DNA of 8,439 nucleotides, from positions 1 through 8,439 of the forward strand of contig JALOPK010000133.1 of NCBI GenBank assembly GCA_025453925.1, in the 5' to 3' direction. The notes below the pieces were generated by a model that did no database searches, was not told the DNA's origin, and was given only the letters and a program-made list of their open reading frames with translations. This stretch comes from Candidatus Eiseniibacteriota bacterium. Lineage in GTDB: Bacteria > JAFGKV01. This document shows, piece by piece, positions 1-7,800 of the stretch (the first letter of the stretch is position 1; each line of letters opens with the position of its first letter). Both the position numbers and the translations under genes were made by a program.

Positions 1-397
1 TCTCGATCTCGCGAATGGCGACCAGACAGTCCTGTTCTGATTCCTGGATGACCGCCTGCTGGTCCGGCGTGTACTGGTCAGAGAGGGAGTTGTCGATGAT
101 CTCTTGGGTGCCCTCGGTGACCGCGTCCTTCATCGTGTCCGCACACCAGCCAGTAAACCCTTCGAGCAGGGTCGCAACCTTCAGGAAGAGATCGAGTGTG
201 GCCTTCAGAACTTCCCCCTGGTCGTACCAGTATTGGCACCAGTAGGTTGCGGACGCGGTCTCCGCAATCCGGTCCACCAGCGCAGCCTCGGCCTGCGTCA
301 CCCTCTCCCCGCGCGACATCAGCAGTTGTGCCCCTTGCGTCAGAGCTTCCTGGACCTGCGGCGCGGGGATTCGTGCGGCCGCGTTCGCCAAGAGCAC
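1..397 (-). CDS. Helical protein of unknown function, partial at left edge; probably the 3' part of the neighbouring secreted-protein gene
   Basis: I do not recognise a family. One minus-strand frame is open from about position 427 to the window edge, with protein-like composition. Alanine- and leucine-rich helices come first (about residues 1-45), then an aromatic cluster reading YWCQYWYDQG, then amphipathic helices with acidic residues. The C-terminus lies outside the window. A possible start is GTG at 397-395, preceded by GAGG with 8 nt spacing. However, the same frame continues upstream as good helical sequence (TRIAEFEAA) right up to the stop of the piece at 427-1001. One extra base at that stop would join the two into a continuous helix (ALEIA-LTRIAEFEAA). 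I therefore infer that this is the rest of the same gene after a frameshift. A separate, translationally coupled gene is the alternative. Confidence 0.6.
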   Translation of the reverse strand, partial: MLLANAAARIPAPQVQEALTQGAQLLMSRGERVTQAEAALVDRIAETASATYWCQYWYDQGEVLKATLDLFLKVATLLEGFTGWCADTMKDAVTEGTQEIIDNSLSDQYTPDQQAVIQESEQDCLVAIREIE

Positions 398-426
398 CGT
401 CGCTGCCTCGAACTCTGCGATCCGAG

Positions 427-1001
427 TCAGGCGATTTCCAATGCGCGCACTGTCTCCTCTGTCTGGCGGAGAGCCTCTTCCTGCCCCGGCGTTGCCGGGT
501 AGTCCGCCATCGCGCCGCGAAACCGGATCATGGCCTCGACCTCCGCGCTGCTCGCCACGGTGAGCACCTGCGCCCATGCGTCAATGGAGGCGGTCGTCTC
601 AATCACCTCGAACGATTCCTCGGCAACCTCATCAACGCCTTCGCCGTAGACAATGGCCCGCCACGTTCCCGCCGCGTCCAACGGGGGCGAACTCCAGGAG
701 AATCGGCCCTCTTCATCGCGGCTCGCGGCGCCGTTCACGGCAGCCTGATCGACGCCTTCAGGGGGTGGGAGCAGCGTCAGGTTCAGGTCGTGGGAACTGA
801 TGGACGGCGCATGCCATCCGATGACCGTGACCGGCGGCCCCCGGACCGCAGGGCAGGCGTGATCGCGAATTGAATGAACCGTACTTCATACGCCACGGCA
901 GTCCCCGGCGTCTTGCTCAAGAGAACGAGAGCCAGGAGACATCCCCAGGGTCCGAAGCCCACAGACCCGTGCTTCGACCCCCACGGACCGTTCCGGTACA
1001 T
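427..1001 (-). pseudogene. Exported protein with signal peptide and beta-sandwich-like region, split by an apparent frameshift
   Basis: The first segment starts at ATG 1001-999 or the in-frame GTG 39 bp later. It carries a good signal peptide: hydrophobic core LLALVLL and a plausible cleavage site after AVA, followed by the strand-like YEVRFIQFAI. This frame ends at 785-783. The protein continues in the next frame from a little upstream of position 840 to the TGA at 429-427, and that second frame is closed upstream by a stop at 888-886. The continuation has alternating strands (PPVTVIGW, LNLTLL, GRFSW, TWRAIVYG), suggesting an Ig-like or similar beta domain, and then helices. The five-G run at 838-842 (minus sense) is the likely lesion, since a sixth G would join the frames. 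The start lies 22 bp after the membrane-protein gene upstream, so the two look like an operon. The ribosome-binding site is poor because GAGG abuts the ATG. The function is unknown. Confidence 0.6.
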
Positions 1002-1023
1002 CCTCGCGCCCCGGCCGCCCAAA

Positions 1024-1385
1024 TCAGGGTGCGTCCCTGGTTTCCGAGTCCTGTGGCGAGAGGTGATGGGGAGATTCAATCATGGCCTGATACCGTCTCT
1101 CGACGGTGAAGACGGTGAATCCGAATCCGAGCATGACGGCGGTGGTCACGAAGCACCCCCGCACCGCAAGCGGCAGCGCGGCAGCCACGAGCTCGACGGT
1201 GCCGCGTTCCAGCGCGCCCTTCTCGATCCGGGTGGCGACGAAAAGGGGGTTGACCAGCGCGGGGGAACTGACGAAGAGCCCTGAGAGGAGCGCCACGAGC
1301 GGGAACAGAGAGATCCCCCCGCGGTCTTCCACGATCGGGCCGTCCGCGCCCGGTTCTACAGGAACCTCAGGTCGTCTTCACGCAT
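1024..1385 (-). CDS. Small two-helix membrane protein, apparent frameshift after codon 9
   Basis: No family is recognised. From about position 1332 leftward one frame encodes two hydrophobic segments. The first is in the run starting ISLFPLVALLSGLFV, the second around LPLAVRGCFVTTAVMLGFG. They are separated by a short charged linker (TRIEKGALERG), and a polar tail follows. In this frame the first ordinary start is GTG 1332-1330, which has no ribosome-binding site. By contrast, ATG 1385-1383 sits 9 nt after a perfect AGGAGG (1400-1395) but reads only MREDDLRFL before TAG at 1358-1356. One added base there gives MREDDLRFL-VEPGADGPIVEDRGG, running directly into the membrane protein. I infer that the original start is 1385 and that one base is missing. 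A nine-residue leader peptide in front of a GTG-started gene is the alternative. Confidence 0.6.
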
Positions 1386-1896
1386 CGTGGGGTTCCTCCT
1401 TCCTGGACGTCATCGGTGCGCGGATCACCACCAGTCGGCGGCGGCATGGCCGCTCGCGGGGCGGAGCGACGACACCGGGGTCGACTGTGGCAATGCTGGA
1501 ATGATCCACCGCGACTCAGCCGTGAGTGGGGCCTCTGGGTGAGGGCGCTCTCTGGTTTCTTGGGGCGGCGAGTATGGGCCGGTGGCAACCGGCCACTTGC
1601 CGTCGGAGGGGTGACCTTCCCTGGCCGCCCGACAGGGCCGGATTCGGTATGGCTCTCGGCATCGTGGTTGACACACGATCCGTGGATGCACCTGCGAGGG
1701 GGATGACGACAGCGATTGGTGAGCCGACCCACGTACTCTCACACAAAGCAGCAGACGACGCCGTGGCGCTGACCACGAAGGCGAAGGGGTTCGTGCGGCT
1801 TGACCGTTCGGCGGCTCGGCTCCTTCTTGCGAGCAGTGTCGTGCGTCCGCCGGTCCCGCGGGTACCGTGATCCCCGGAATTCGAGGAGGCGTGGTC
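1386..1896. other. Divergent spacer of about 510 bp, no confident gene
   Basis: This stretch lies between the minus-strand block (start at 1385) and the plus-strand methyltransferase (start at 1897), so promoters for both directions should be here. A perfect TTGACA hexamer occurs at 1668-1673 on the plus strand, but no convincing -10 element follows at 16-18 nt. An open frame at 1649-1870 (73 codons from ATG 1649, or 55 from ATG 1704) ends in GTGA at 1867-1870. It has no well-spaced ribosome-binding site and no recognised motif. I leave it uncalled, although a small gene or gene remnant cannot be excluded. Confidence 0.4.
1884..1889 (+). promoter_or_regulatory. Ribosome-binding site setting the methyltransferase start
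   Basis: AGGAGG lies 7 nt before GTG 1897. It rules out the longer in-frame GTG at 1867, which lies upstream of it, and GTG 1891, which is only 1 nt away. Confidence 0.8.
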
Positions 1897-2703
1897 GTGA
1901 AGGATGAGTATCCTCAACATGAGGCCAACCGTGCGATGTGGAACGCGCAGGCCACGGCATGGGCGAGGGGAACGGACGCTCGCGGTCTCTGGCGTCGGTG
2001 CCACCAGGATCCCTCGCTGGCGCTTTGCCCCACGGAGCGCGCCTTGCTCGGCACCATCGCCGGCCGCGAGACGTGCGTACTGGGCAGTGGCGACAATGAA
2101 GCAGTGTTCGCGCTGGCGGGAATGGGAGCCCTGGTCACGTCGGTAGACATCTCGGACGCCCAACTGGATATCGCCCGCGCCCGGGCCGAGAGCTTGAGCC
2201 TCGAGGTGCGTTTCGTGCGGTCGGATGTCTGTATCCTCACTGATCTGGCGGACGAGAGCTTCGACGTCGTGTACACCGGTGGCCACATCTCGGTCTGGAT
2301 CTCTGACCTCCGCCGCTACTACGCCGAAGCCGTGCGCATCCTGAGGCCACACGGGCTTTTCCTCGTCAACGACTACCATCCCACTCGGCGGATGTGGCAT
2401 GACAGCCAGGGCCCTGCGCCCGCGCACCGGTACTTCGACCGTGGTCCCTACCGCTATGTCTCCGAAGAAGGTCTGCCTCAATACGAGTACCATTGGACCA
2501 CGACCGATCATGTCCAAGCGATGCTGGATGCGGGTTGCACGCTGGTGAAGATCGAGGAGGACGGGGAGGGTGAGGAGGAGGGTGCCCATGCTGCGATGGT
2601 CCCCGCGGACCTCCCCCGCTCCCTGTTGCTCGGGGGCCGGAAGATGGGCGGGGGTGCTGTCGATCGTCCCGAGCCGGAATCGAGGGGTGCACCGTGCCGA
2701 TGA
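1897..2703 (+). CDS. Class I SAM-dependent methyltransferase
   Basis: The predicted cytoplasmic product has 268 residues starting at GTG 1897. It transfers a methyl group from S-adenosylmethionine to an unknown substrate. The Rossmann-type core is visible. Motif I, CVLGSGDN, is at residues 60-67. The acidic residue that would hold the SAM ribose is D84 in SVDIS. A motif IV-like segment, SFDVVYTGG, is at about 121-129. Then comes LRPHGLFLVND at about 149-159, the usual strand after a Methyltransf_11/25-type core. The N-terminal HEANRAMWNAQATAW is the helix commonly seen before such domains. The C-terminus has PRSLLLGGRK, matching the usual last strand of these enzymes, plus a short Pro/Arg-rich tail. 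Its TGA overlaps the ATG of a 19-codon ORF, which suggests coupling to the genes downstream. The enzyme class is clear; small molecule versus protein substrate is not. Confidence 0.9.
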   Translation: MKDEYPQHEANRAMWNAQATAWARGTDARGLWRRCHQDPSLALCPTERALLGTIAGRETCVLGSGDNEAVFALAGMGALVTSVDISDAQLDIARARAESLSLEVRFVRSDVCILTDLADESFDVVYTGGHISVWISDLRRYYAEAVRILRPHGLFLVNDYHPTRRMWHDSQGPAPAHRYFDRGPYRYVSEEGLPQYEYHWTTTDHVQAMLDAGCTLVKIEEDGEGEEEGAHAAMVPADLPRSLLLGGRKMGGGAVDRPEPESRGAPCR

Positions 2704-2759
2704 TCCGGTTCTTCCGGCGTGGCGACACCTCACCGTGGACTATTCAGGAGGCGGCGTGA
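2700..2759 (+). CDS. Possible 19-residue ORF overlapping the methyltransferase stop
   Basis: This ORF begins with ATGA at 2700-2703, sharing bases with the methyltransferase stop. It reads MIRFFRRGDTSPWTIQEAA and ends at TGA 2757-2759. It is basic at the N-terminus with no recognised motif, and has only a distant GAGGGG as ribosome-binding site. It is either a coupling element that carries ribosomes towards the downstream gene or a chance ORF. Confidence 0.3.
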   Translation: MIRFFRRGDTSPWTIQEAA

Positions 2760-2800
2760 ATCCCCCGCGTGGGCTGGCCCACAACAGGAGGCCTGCATGA
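2756..2800 (+). CDS. Possible 14-residue leader ORF before the TPR gene
   Basis: GTG 2756 overlaps the stop of the 19-residue ORF (GTGA) and has a perfect AGGAGG at 2746-2751, with 4 nt spacing. It reads MNPPRGLAHNRRPA and stops at TGA 2798-2800, overlapping the ATG of the TPR gene (ATGA at 2797-2800). Its tandem AGG-AGG arginine codons are themselves the ribosome-binding site of the TPR gene. Ribosomes translating this leader would therefore cover or expose that site. The regulatory role is inferred. Confidence 0.35.
   Translation: MNPPRGLAHNRRPA
2786..2791 (+). promoter_or_regulatory. Ribosome-binding site of the DUF2007/TPR gene
   Basis: AGGAGG lies 5 nt before ATG 2797 and 8 nt before the adjacent in-frame ATG 2800. 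It rejects the longer in-frame start at 2719, which lies upstream of it. Confidence 0.8.
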
Positions 2801-3981
2801 TGGAACCGAATCATGTCGCGGAACTGTGCCGAGCGTTGTCGGTGAAGGATCTCCTGCGTGCGACGACGGTGGACGCGGAGGACTATGAGCCGGCTTTCCA
2901 CGCCGCGGCGCAGCGGGAGCTTTCCCGACGCGGGCATGAGGTGGCCACCACCAAGAGTCGTGCCAGGCTGATCTACCCTGACGGGACGACTCTTGAGGTC
3001 AACGTTGAGGACATCGACGCGATGTTGCCCCGCGAGTTCGCCGAGGGGGCGATGGTGGGCATCGAGAACTGTGTCGATGATGTCCTGGTGTTTCAGCGAC
3101 ATCGCACCCAGTGGGTTGCGCACCACGCGGCTCACAACGGCCACAAGGGCTCGTGGATTTGCCCCTCCGATGAGGCGATGCACGCCGCCGCGAGGGGGTT
3201 CGCAAGGCTGGAGGATTGGCATTGCGGGCTCGTCGGGGACGTCCCGCTTTCTGACTGGGTCGTGATCGAACCCTCCTGCGGGACGCGCTACGTTCAGCGT
3301 GCAATGGAGGCGATGGAAGCTGAGGGCATTGACGCCCGCGCCGTGCCGGCTCCTCCCCGTTCACTGTGTCGGGGGGCGTGCATCGAGGTGCCCGGGTATG
3401 TACTCATGGTTCCAGTGGCGGACGAGGAGCGATCCCGGGCCGTCCTCGCAACGTTTTCCGAGGTGGTCGCGGGCCTCCATTCACAGGCAGCGCTCCATGC
3501 GGAGCGGGCCGAGGCCGTCGAGGAGCTGGCCGCCTACGAAGAAATCCTGGCACTGGCGCCGGAGGACCAGGTGGCCCTGTTCAATCGCGGAGTACTGCTC
3601 ATGGAAACAGGGCGCCACGAAGAGGCCCTCGACTGTCTAGTTCCGCTGATCGGCAGGGTCGAGGACGATACGTTGGCGGACATCCATCACCATCTCCAGG
3701 GAATCTCCCGACGTGCGCCGTCCATTCCCGTGTTCCATGCGATGGCGGACATCGAGCGGGTGCGGGGAGACGTTGATGCCGTCCGCCGGCATCTGGAGGA
3801 CGCCCTTCGGATGGACGCGAATGACGCGATGACCCACCTGACCCTCGCCTATCTGTTCTATGAAGATGCCGGATCTGACACCGAGTCGGCATCACACTTC
3901 CGGAGATACCTTGATCTTGTTCCTGACGCCGATGACCGGGAGGTCATCGAGACGATTTTGGAGGGGATGGACGGGCGGTAG
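2797..3981 (+). CDS. DUF2007-like signal-transducing domain protein with C-terminal TPR repeats
   Basis: The product has 394 residues, no signal peptide and no membrane segment, so it is probably cytoplasmic. The N-terminal motif LLRATTVDAEDYEPAFHAAA (about residues 19-38), followed by RELSRRG, resembles the short helical lead-in found on many DUF2007 proteins. Residues about 45-150 form a mixed region with a His/Trp-rich patch that I do not recognise. Residues about 153-220 fit the DUF2007 pattern: an opening strand WVVIEPSC, a helix ending in MEAEGIDARAV, and a closing VLMVPVADEERSRAVL. Residues about 235-394 are TPR-like helix pairs, for example ILALAPEDQVALFNRGVLLM, RRHLEDALRMDANDAMTHLT and FRRYLDLVPDADDREVIETI. 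TPRs mediate protein-protein contacts, so this is probably a scaffold or regulatory protein. It sits directly after the methyltransferase through a chain of stop/start overlaps, 59 bp before the L7/L12-like gene. DUF2007 biochemistry is not established, and I assign no specific role. Confidence 0.88.
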   Translation: MMEPNHVAELCRALSVKDLLRATTVDAEDYEPAFHAAAQRELSRRGHEVATTKSRARLIYPDGTTLEVNVEDIDAMLPREFAEGAMVGIENCVDDVLVFQRHRTQWVAHHAAHNGHKGSWICPSDEAMHAAARGFARLEDWHCGLVGDVPLSDWVVIEPSCGTRYVQRAMEAMEAEGIDARAVPAPPRSLCRGACIEVPGYVLMVPVADEERSRAVLATFSEVVAGLHSQAALHAERAEAVEELAAYEEILALAPEDQVALFNRGVLLMETGRHEEALDCLVPLIGRVEDDTLADIHHHLQGISRRAPSIPVFHAMADIERVRGDVDAVRRHLEDALRMDANDAMTHLTLAYLFYEDAGSDTESASHFRRYLDLVPDADDREVIETILEGMDGR

Positions 3982-4040
3982 CACCGACAGCGCGGTCCGT
4001 GACGGGTACCCACTCTGGGTTCTGAGAGGGAGAGGTAGGG

Positions 4041-4532
4041 ATGACTGTTCCATTTCCGCTGGCTGCGGCGGTGGTCGTGATCATCGCGTGGTTGGTGATT
4101 CGCGCCCGTGGCGTGCGCACGGAACACCAGACACGGCGTTCGGGAATCCACCGGGAGTCACCCACGGTCCTGCGTCCGGCCGAAGTCCCTTGCGTACCGG
4201 CAGCGGCAGAAGATCACTTGAAGGATCTCCTCTCGCGCCGGAAGAAGATCGCCGCCATCAAACTGGTTCGCGAGGCCACCGGGTGGGGGCTGAAGCATGC
4301 CAAGGCGTACGTCGAATGGCGGATGGATCCGCGGCGTCCGATGCCCGACATCGCGCCTTCTCACGCTCCCGCGCAGGCAGCCCCCGAGGACCTCGATGCC
4401 GAGGTCCGGCGCCTCGTGTCGGCCGGGTGCCGCCTCGACGCCGTGAGGCATGTGGTGGATCGCACAGGCTGGCCTCTCAAGAAAGCGGTGGGCTATGTGA
4501 CAGACCTGGACCATCCCGATGAATCCCATTGA
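4041..4532 (+). CDS. Membrane-anchored protein with two L7/L12 C-terminal-domain-like repeats
   Basis: The product has 163 residues starting at ATG 4041, after GGAGAGG at 4029-4035. A single hydrophobic segment at about residues 5-21 (LAAAVVVIIAWLVI) is followed by basic residues, consistent with an N-terminal anchor with the rest in the cytoplasm. Residues about 59-93 contain KIAAIKLVREATGWGLKHA, closely resembling the helix-turn-helix of the ribosomal stalk protein L7/L12 C-terminal domain, which contacts translation factors. Residues about 118-155 repeat the pattern (LDAVRHVVDRTGWPLKKAVG). The two copies share T-G-W, then L-K, then A and Y-V at equal spacing. The linker between them is Pro/Ala-rich. 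The protein lacks the L7/L12 N-terminal dimerisation domain and is not the ribosomal protein. It is probably a stalk-like adaptor tethered to the membrane, partner unknown. It may be the last gene of the plus-strand cluster. Confidence 0.85.
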   Translation: MTVPFPLAAAVVVIIAWLVIRARGVRTEHQTRRSGIHRESPTVLRPAEVPCVPAAAEDHLKDLLSRRKKIAAIKLVREATGWGLKHAKAYVEWRMDPRRPMPDIAPSHAPAQAAPEDLDAEVRRLVSAGCRLDAVRHVVDRTGWPLKKAVGYVTDLDHPDESH

Positions 4533-4597
4533 GCCCCATCAGGCTGACCTGCGTCGTGTCACGCATTCGACTGAGTCAGAGCATGGATAGACTGACT

Positions 4598-4637
4598 ATG
4601 CAGGTGACTATTCTAACATTAGAATAGTCACCTGCAT
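4598..4637. repeat. 40-nt palindrome with 19-bp perfect arms and a 2-nt centre
   Basis: The left arm, ATGCAGGTGACTATTCTAA (4598-4616), is exactly complementary to 4619-4637, with CA between. The inner 24 bases are AT-rich against a GC-rich surrounding. The heptamer TGACTAT occurs at 4593-4599 and 4605-4611 (12 bp apart), and inverted at 4624-4630. No T-tract follows on the plus strand, so a standard intrinsic terminator is not supported. Its position 66 bp after the L7/L12-like stop fits a U-less terminator, an operator, or a mobile palindromic element. Confidence 0.9.
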
Positions 4638-4863
4638 GCTCCACTCCCCGCGAGCCGCCGGCCCACGCCGCGGCGAATGGCCAGGGCGGATCTCCCGCAG
4701 CCGAATCCAGAGGGTGTTCCGCGGAGGTGGCCTTCCGGGCGGACGGAGGCGGCGAAGGTGGGGGATCGAGAGTGGTCATCCTTCACCCAGCAGATCGCTG
4801 GGGGGCTTGACCTGCCTGAGTCAACCGGTTTCTTGAGGTTCCTCCGGGAGCTGGCACACCATC

Positions 4864-4869
4864 GGGAGG
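4864..4869 (+). promoter_or_regulatory. Ribosome-binding site of the PLD-like gene
   Basis: GGGAGG lies 7 nt before ATG 4877. This supports the longer N-terminus over ATG 5057, which has no ribosome-binding site. Confidence 0.7.
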
Positions 4870-4876
4870 CATCAAG

Positions 4877-7800
4877 ATGGCCGCAGGCGAGACGGAGATG
4901 ACTTTCGCATCACAGGATGCACGTTCTGAGGGGGCGTCGGGACCCCCGTCAACCCGCTTCCCTGGACGAAGCTCGCCGCAGCACGAGGTGGCATTCCCGG
5001 GACGCATCGCTCCGGTTCTCCCTTCGCAACCAACCGTCTGCAACTTCCTCCTGCGCATGGCCTCGCGCCCGGGGCGCGCCGCGGGCATTGCGCCGCGCTC
5101 TTGGTCTCGTGCACTGGCCCTTGTGATCCCCTTCCAGGTCGCTGTTTCGCCGTCGTGGGCTGACCCTGCGCTCTCCGGGGGCGGCGCATTCCCGTCGCCG
5201 CCCCTTTCTCTCGGTCAGCCGCCGAGAGTGACCGTCGGCTGGGGGCCGAGCGCGGGGTACTCACTCAGTCGTGAAACCCTGGAGGGACGACTCACCGTCA
5301 CCGTCTCCGGCGAAGCGCTTCTTCCTCACTTCGGCATCGCCCAGCTCTCCGTGGAGGGCGAGGTGATCGGCAGGGAGTCGCCATTGGACTACGCCGTGGC
5401 GACGTACGCGAAGCTCCCCTGGATCAGGGCGGGGGTCGAGTACCGGCTCGACACCCGGGCGTTTACTCCGGCATTCTCAATTTCGATCGTGCCACGGCGG
5501 GGCGGGCTTCTCGGTCAGGGGGACGTCCTTCGAATCGACTACCGTTCCCGTGACCGCACCGTCCTGGCGGGGATCTCCTTCAGCCGGCTGTTCGCCACGT
5601 ACCGGCGCGGCCGGCCGGCCGACGAGTATGCGAAGGTGCCACGCGGCGGCGTCCCTTCTGCGCCCCGTGGCGGCCGGTCTCCGCTCCTGAGCCCCCAGAT
5701 CGAGTTTTGTGTCAGGCGCATCGAGGATTCGATGGAGCGACTGGACGGGTTCCTGACGCCGCACTTCACACCGGGGGACGACTTCGCGAAGAACGCGGCA
5801 CAGTACCGGGCCCAGATCCGGGACGAGGGTCGCTCATTCGCGGGGGAAGATGCGACATATCACGCGGAGATGGTCAACGCCTTCACCCTTGCCGCCGAAG
5901 GCGACGGAGAACTCGGGCGGGCTATGGCTGACCGGGCCGAGTGTCTCCTCCTCAATCATGTTGTTCTTCCGTTCAACCGGCTCTTCGGGCAGAACAAGCG
6001 ACCACATCGAGTAGGAGGATATCTTCGCGTTGCCCTGCGGGAGTTCGACGCCTATCTGGACAGCGTGGCGTCAAGCCCCGGCACCTGCGCGAGAAACAGC
6101 GGCCCCGCCGGGGCGCGGGAGGTGTTCCGGCGCGTCCTCGCGCAGGTCGACGAGGTCGCGCTGCATGGACGGTCGCGGTGGCTCCAGCGACATCTGTTCT
6201 GGCTCCACCAGTCCCGTTTGGTCTGGCTGCCGCTGAACTACGGCCTCCGCCCGGAGCAGTACGACACCCAGGAGGAGTGGAACGGGATCCTCGAGTCGGT
6301 TTCCGGAATCCGATTCACGAATGCCAACCGCATCGTCTACCTGGTCAACGAGCAGTTCCATCCTGAACTGAAGCGGATGATCAGAGAAACGGAATCGTAT
6401 CACGTGCTGTGGTTGCACGATCTCCGCGGGCGCCACGGCAAGGGTGAGACCGATGCCATCGGATGGGATCTGGTGATCGACGGCTACCTTCCGGCTTTCC
6501 TCCAGGCGCTGCACGACGTGGAGGCAGGTCTGCGGACGGGCCTTCCGCAGTTTATGATCTTCCTCGATGAGCTCTACTATCAGGAGAACCGCTCACGGGA
6601 AATCATCACTTTCCTGGAGAACCCCCTCGAGGAAGCCGTTCCCGATCTGAAAGACGGGGAGATCCGGCGGTGCGTCACATCGATGCAGCGGGCTCTTGCG
6701 TCGGCCGCTGCGCACTCCCCCGCGCTCGCCTCGCTGACGCCCCGGGAGATCCGAGATCTTTTCCGGGTTCACGTGAGCGTGACCAACCAGTATGATCCCG
6801 CCTTCGGCGCCGACGCGACCATGCGTGATCATCGTAAGATCGCCTTTTGCGACGTCAGCGAGGACGATCCGGGTTCCGGTGAGGGGATCTTCACGGGCAA
6901 GGGCGTCGGAGAGCACTATGAAGGGGGGGAGTGGGAAGATCGGAGCGTGCTCGTCCAAGGTCCCGCCTTGCTGACCGTCAAACATGCTGCCGGGAGAATG
7001 CTCCGCGGGCAGGGTGTGCGGGCATGCGACCTCCCTCTTTGCCTTCGCGAACGCCCGGTGCCTGCGGACTACGAACGGCTTTGCCGGAGTCTTCGGCAAC
7101 AGGGTTGGCGCAGTTCGGTCTCCCTGGCGATGAACGACACCGGGCACGGCCTGAAGCAATGCACCGCTCTCAAGGCGGCCATCTACAACCTCGCTGTTCC
7201 GGGCGGCACGCTTCTGTCCTTCGATTCGCTGTGGATCAGCGAGTACTGGGCCAGTATGCTCATCGGCGCCGCGCTCAGAGGAGTCCGCGTCTACACCGTG
7301 ACGCCGGCGCCCGGGCACGCGCCCAGCAGTGCCGTGCCGACCATGATCCTCCTGCGGGAGACCCAGGATCTCTTCTTCCGGGCCAGGGAGTTCTTCGCCG
7401 ATGAAATCGCCGGGCGTGGCGGAGCCCTCCACACGGGTTTCTACACTCTCGACGCTCCGGTCACGTCCTTCGAGGCGCGGGTGGATGCCCTTCGGGAGGG
7501 ACTGCGGCGCAATCCGCACGTGCCGCACGGGCCAGCCGGGCAGGATGCTATCCTGACCGGCCTCGACACCGTGGTGAGAGCGGTCCGCCGGGCAACCGGA
7601 TCCGGACCCTGCCCTGGCATTCCGCGGGCCCACCTTCCGTATCTGCACCTCAAGGCGCAGTACTACGCGTCTGTGCCGATCGACGATTTGCTTTCCTCCC
7701 GTGGGTGGTCATGGGCCGTCCGCCAGCACTGGACGATCCGTCACGCGCAACTCGCTGGCTGTCCGGCCCCGGCCCTCGTTCCTGATGGGCTCTTGCTGGA

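Larger units (their letters stand above)
4533..4876. other. Intergenic region before the PLD-like gene
   Basis: This 344-bp stretch has no supported gene. It contains the palindrome at 4598-4637 and, near the right end, the ribosome-binding site GGGAGG at 4864-4869. A TTGACC hexamer at 4807-4812 could be a -35 element, but the matching -10 region is only TTTCTT-like. An 8-bp palindrome AACCGGTT lies at 4823-4830. None of these is strong enough for a firm promoter call. Confidence 0.5.

Noticed and set aside
1-873. Overlapping plus-strand ORFs across 15-873
   Set aside because: Their sequences are Arg/Pro-rich shadows. The minus strand carries the protein-like helices, aromatic cluster and signal peptide.
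1668-1673. Perfect TTGACA hexamer as a promoter
   Set aside because: No -10-like hexamer follows at 16-18 nt, and one hexamer alone is expected by chance.
1649-1870. A 55-73-codon plus-strand ORF ending in GTGA before the methyltransferase
   Set aside because: It has no properly spaced ribosome-binding site and no recognised motif. The GTG it overlaps is not the supported methyltransferase start.
1516-2733. A 405-codon minus-strand open frame
   Set aside because: It is antisense to the well-supported methyltransferase, has low-complexity Arg/Pro/His-rich sequence and no motif. High GC leaves such shadow frames open.
4598-4637. Palindrome as a standard rho-independent terminator
   Set aside because: No run of T follows on the plus strand, and the stem is AT-rich at the centre with a 2-nt loop.
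4571-4823. Repeated CTGAGTCA at 4571-4578 and 4816-4823 as paired operators
   Set aside because: Two copies of an 8-mer within about 340 bp are close to chance expectation.
6593-7648. A 351-codon minus-strand open frame inside the PLD-like gene
   Set aside because: It is antisense to conserved PLD motifs and has no domain or ribosome-binding site that I can see.
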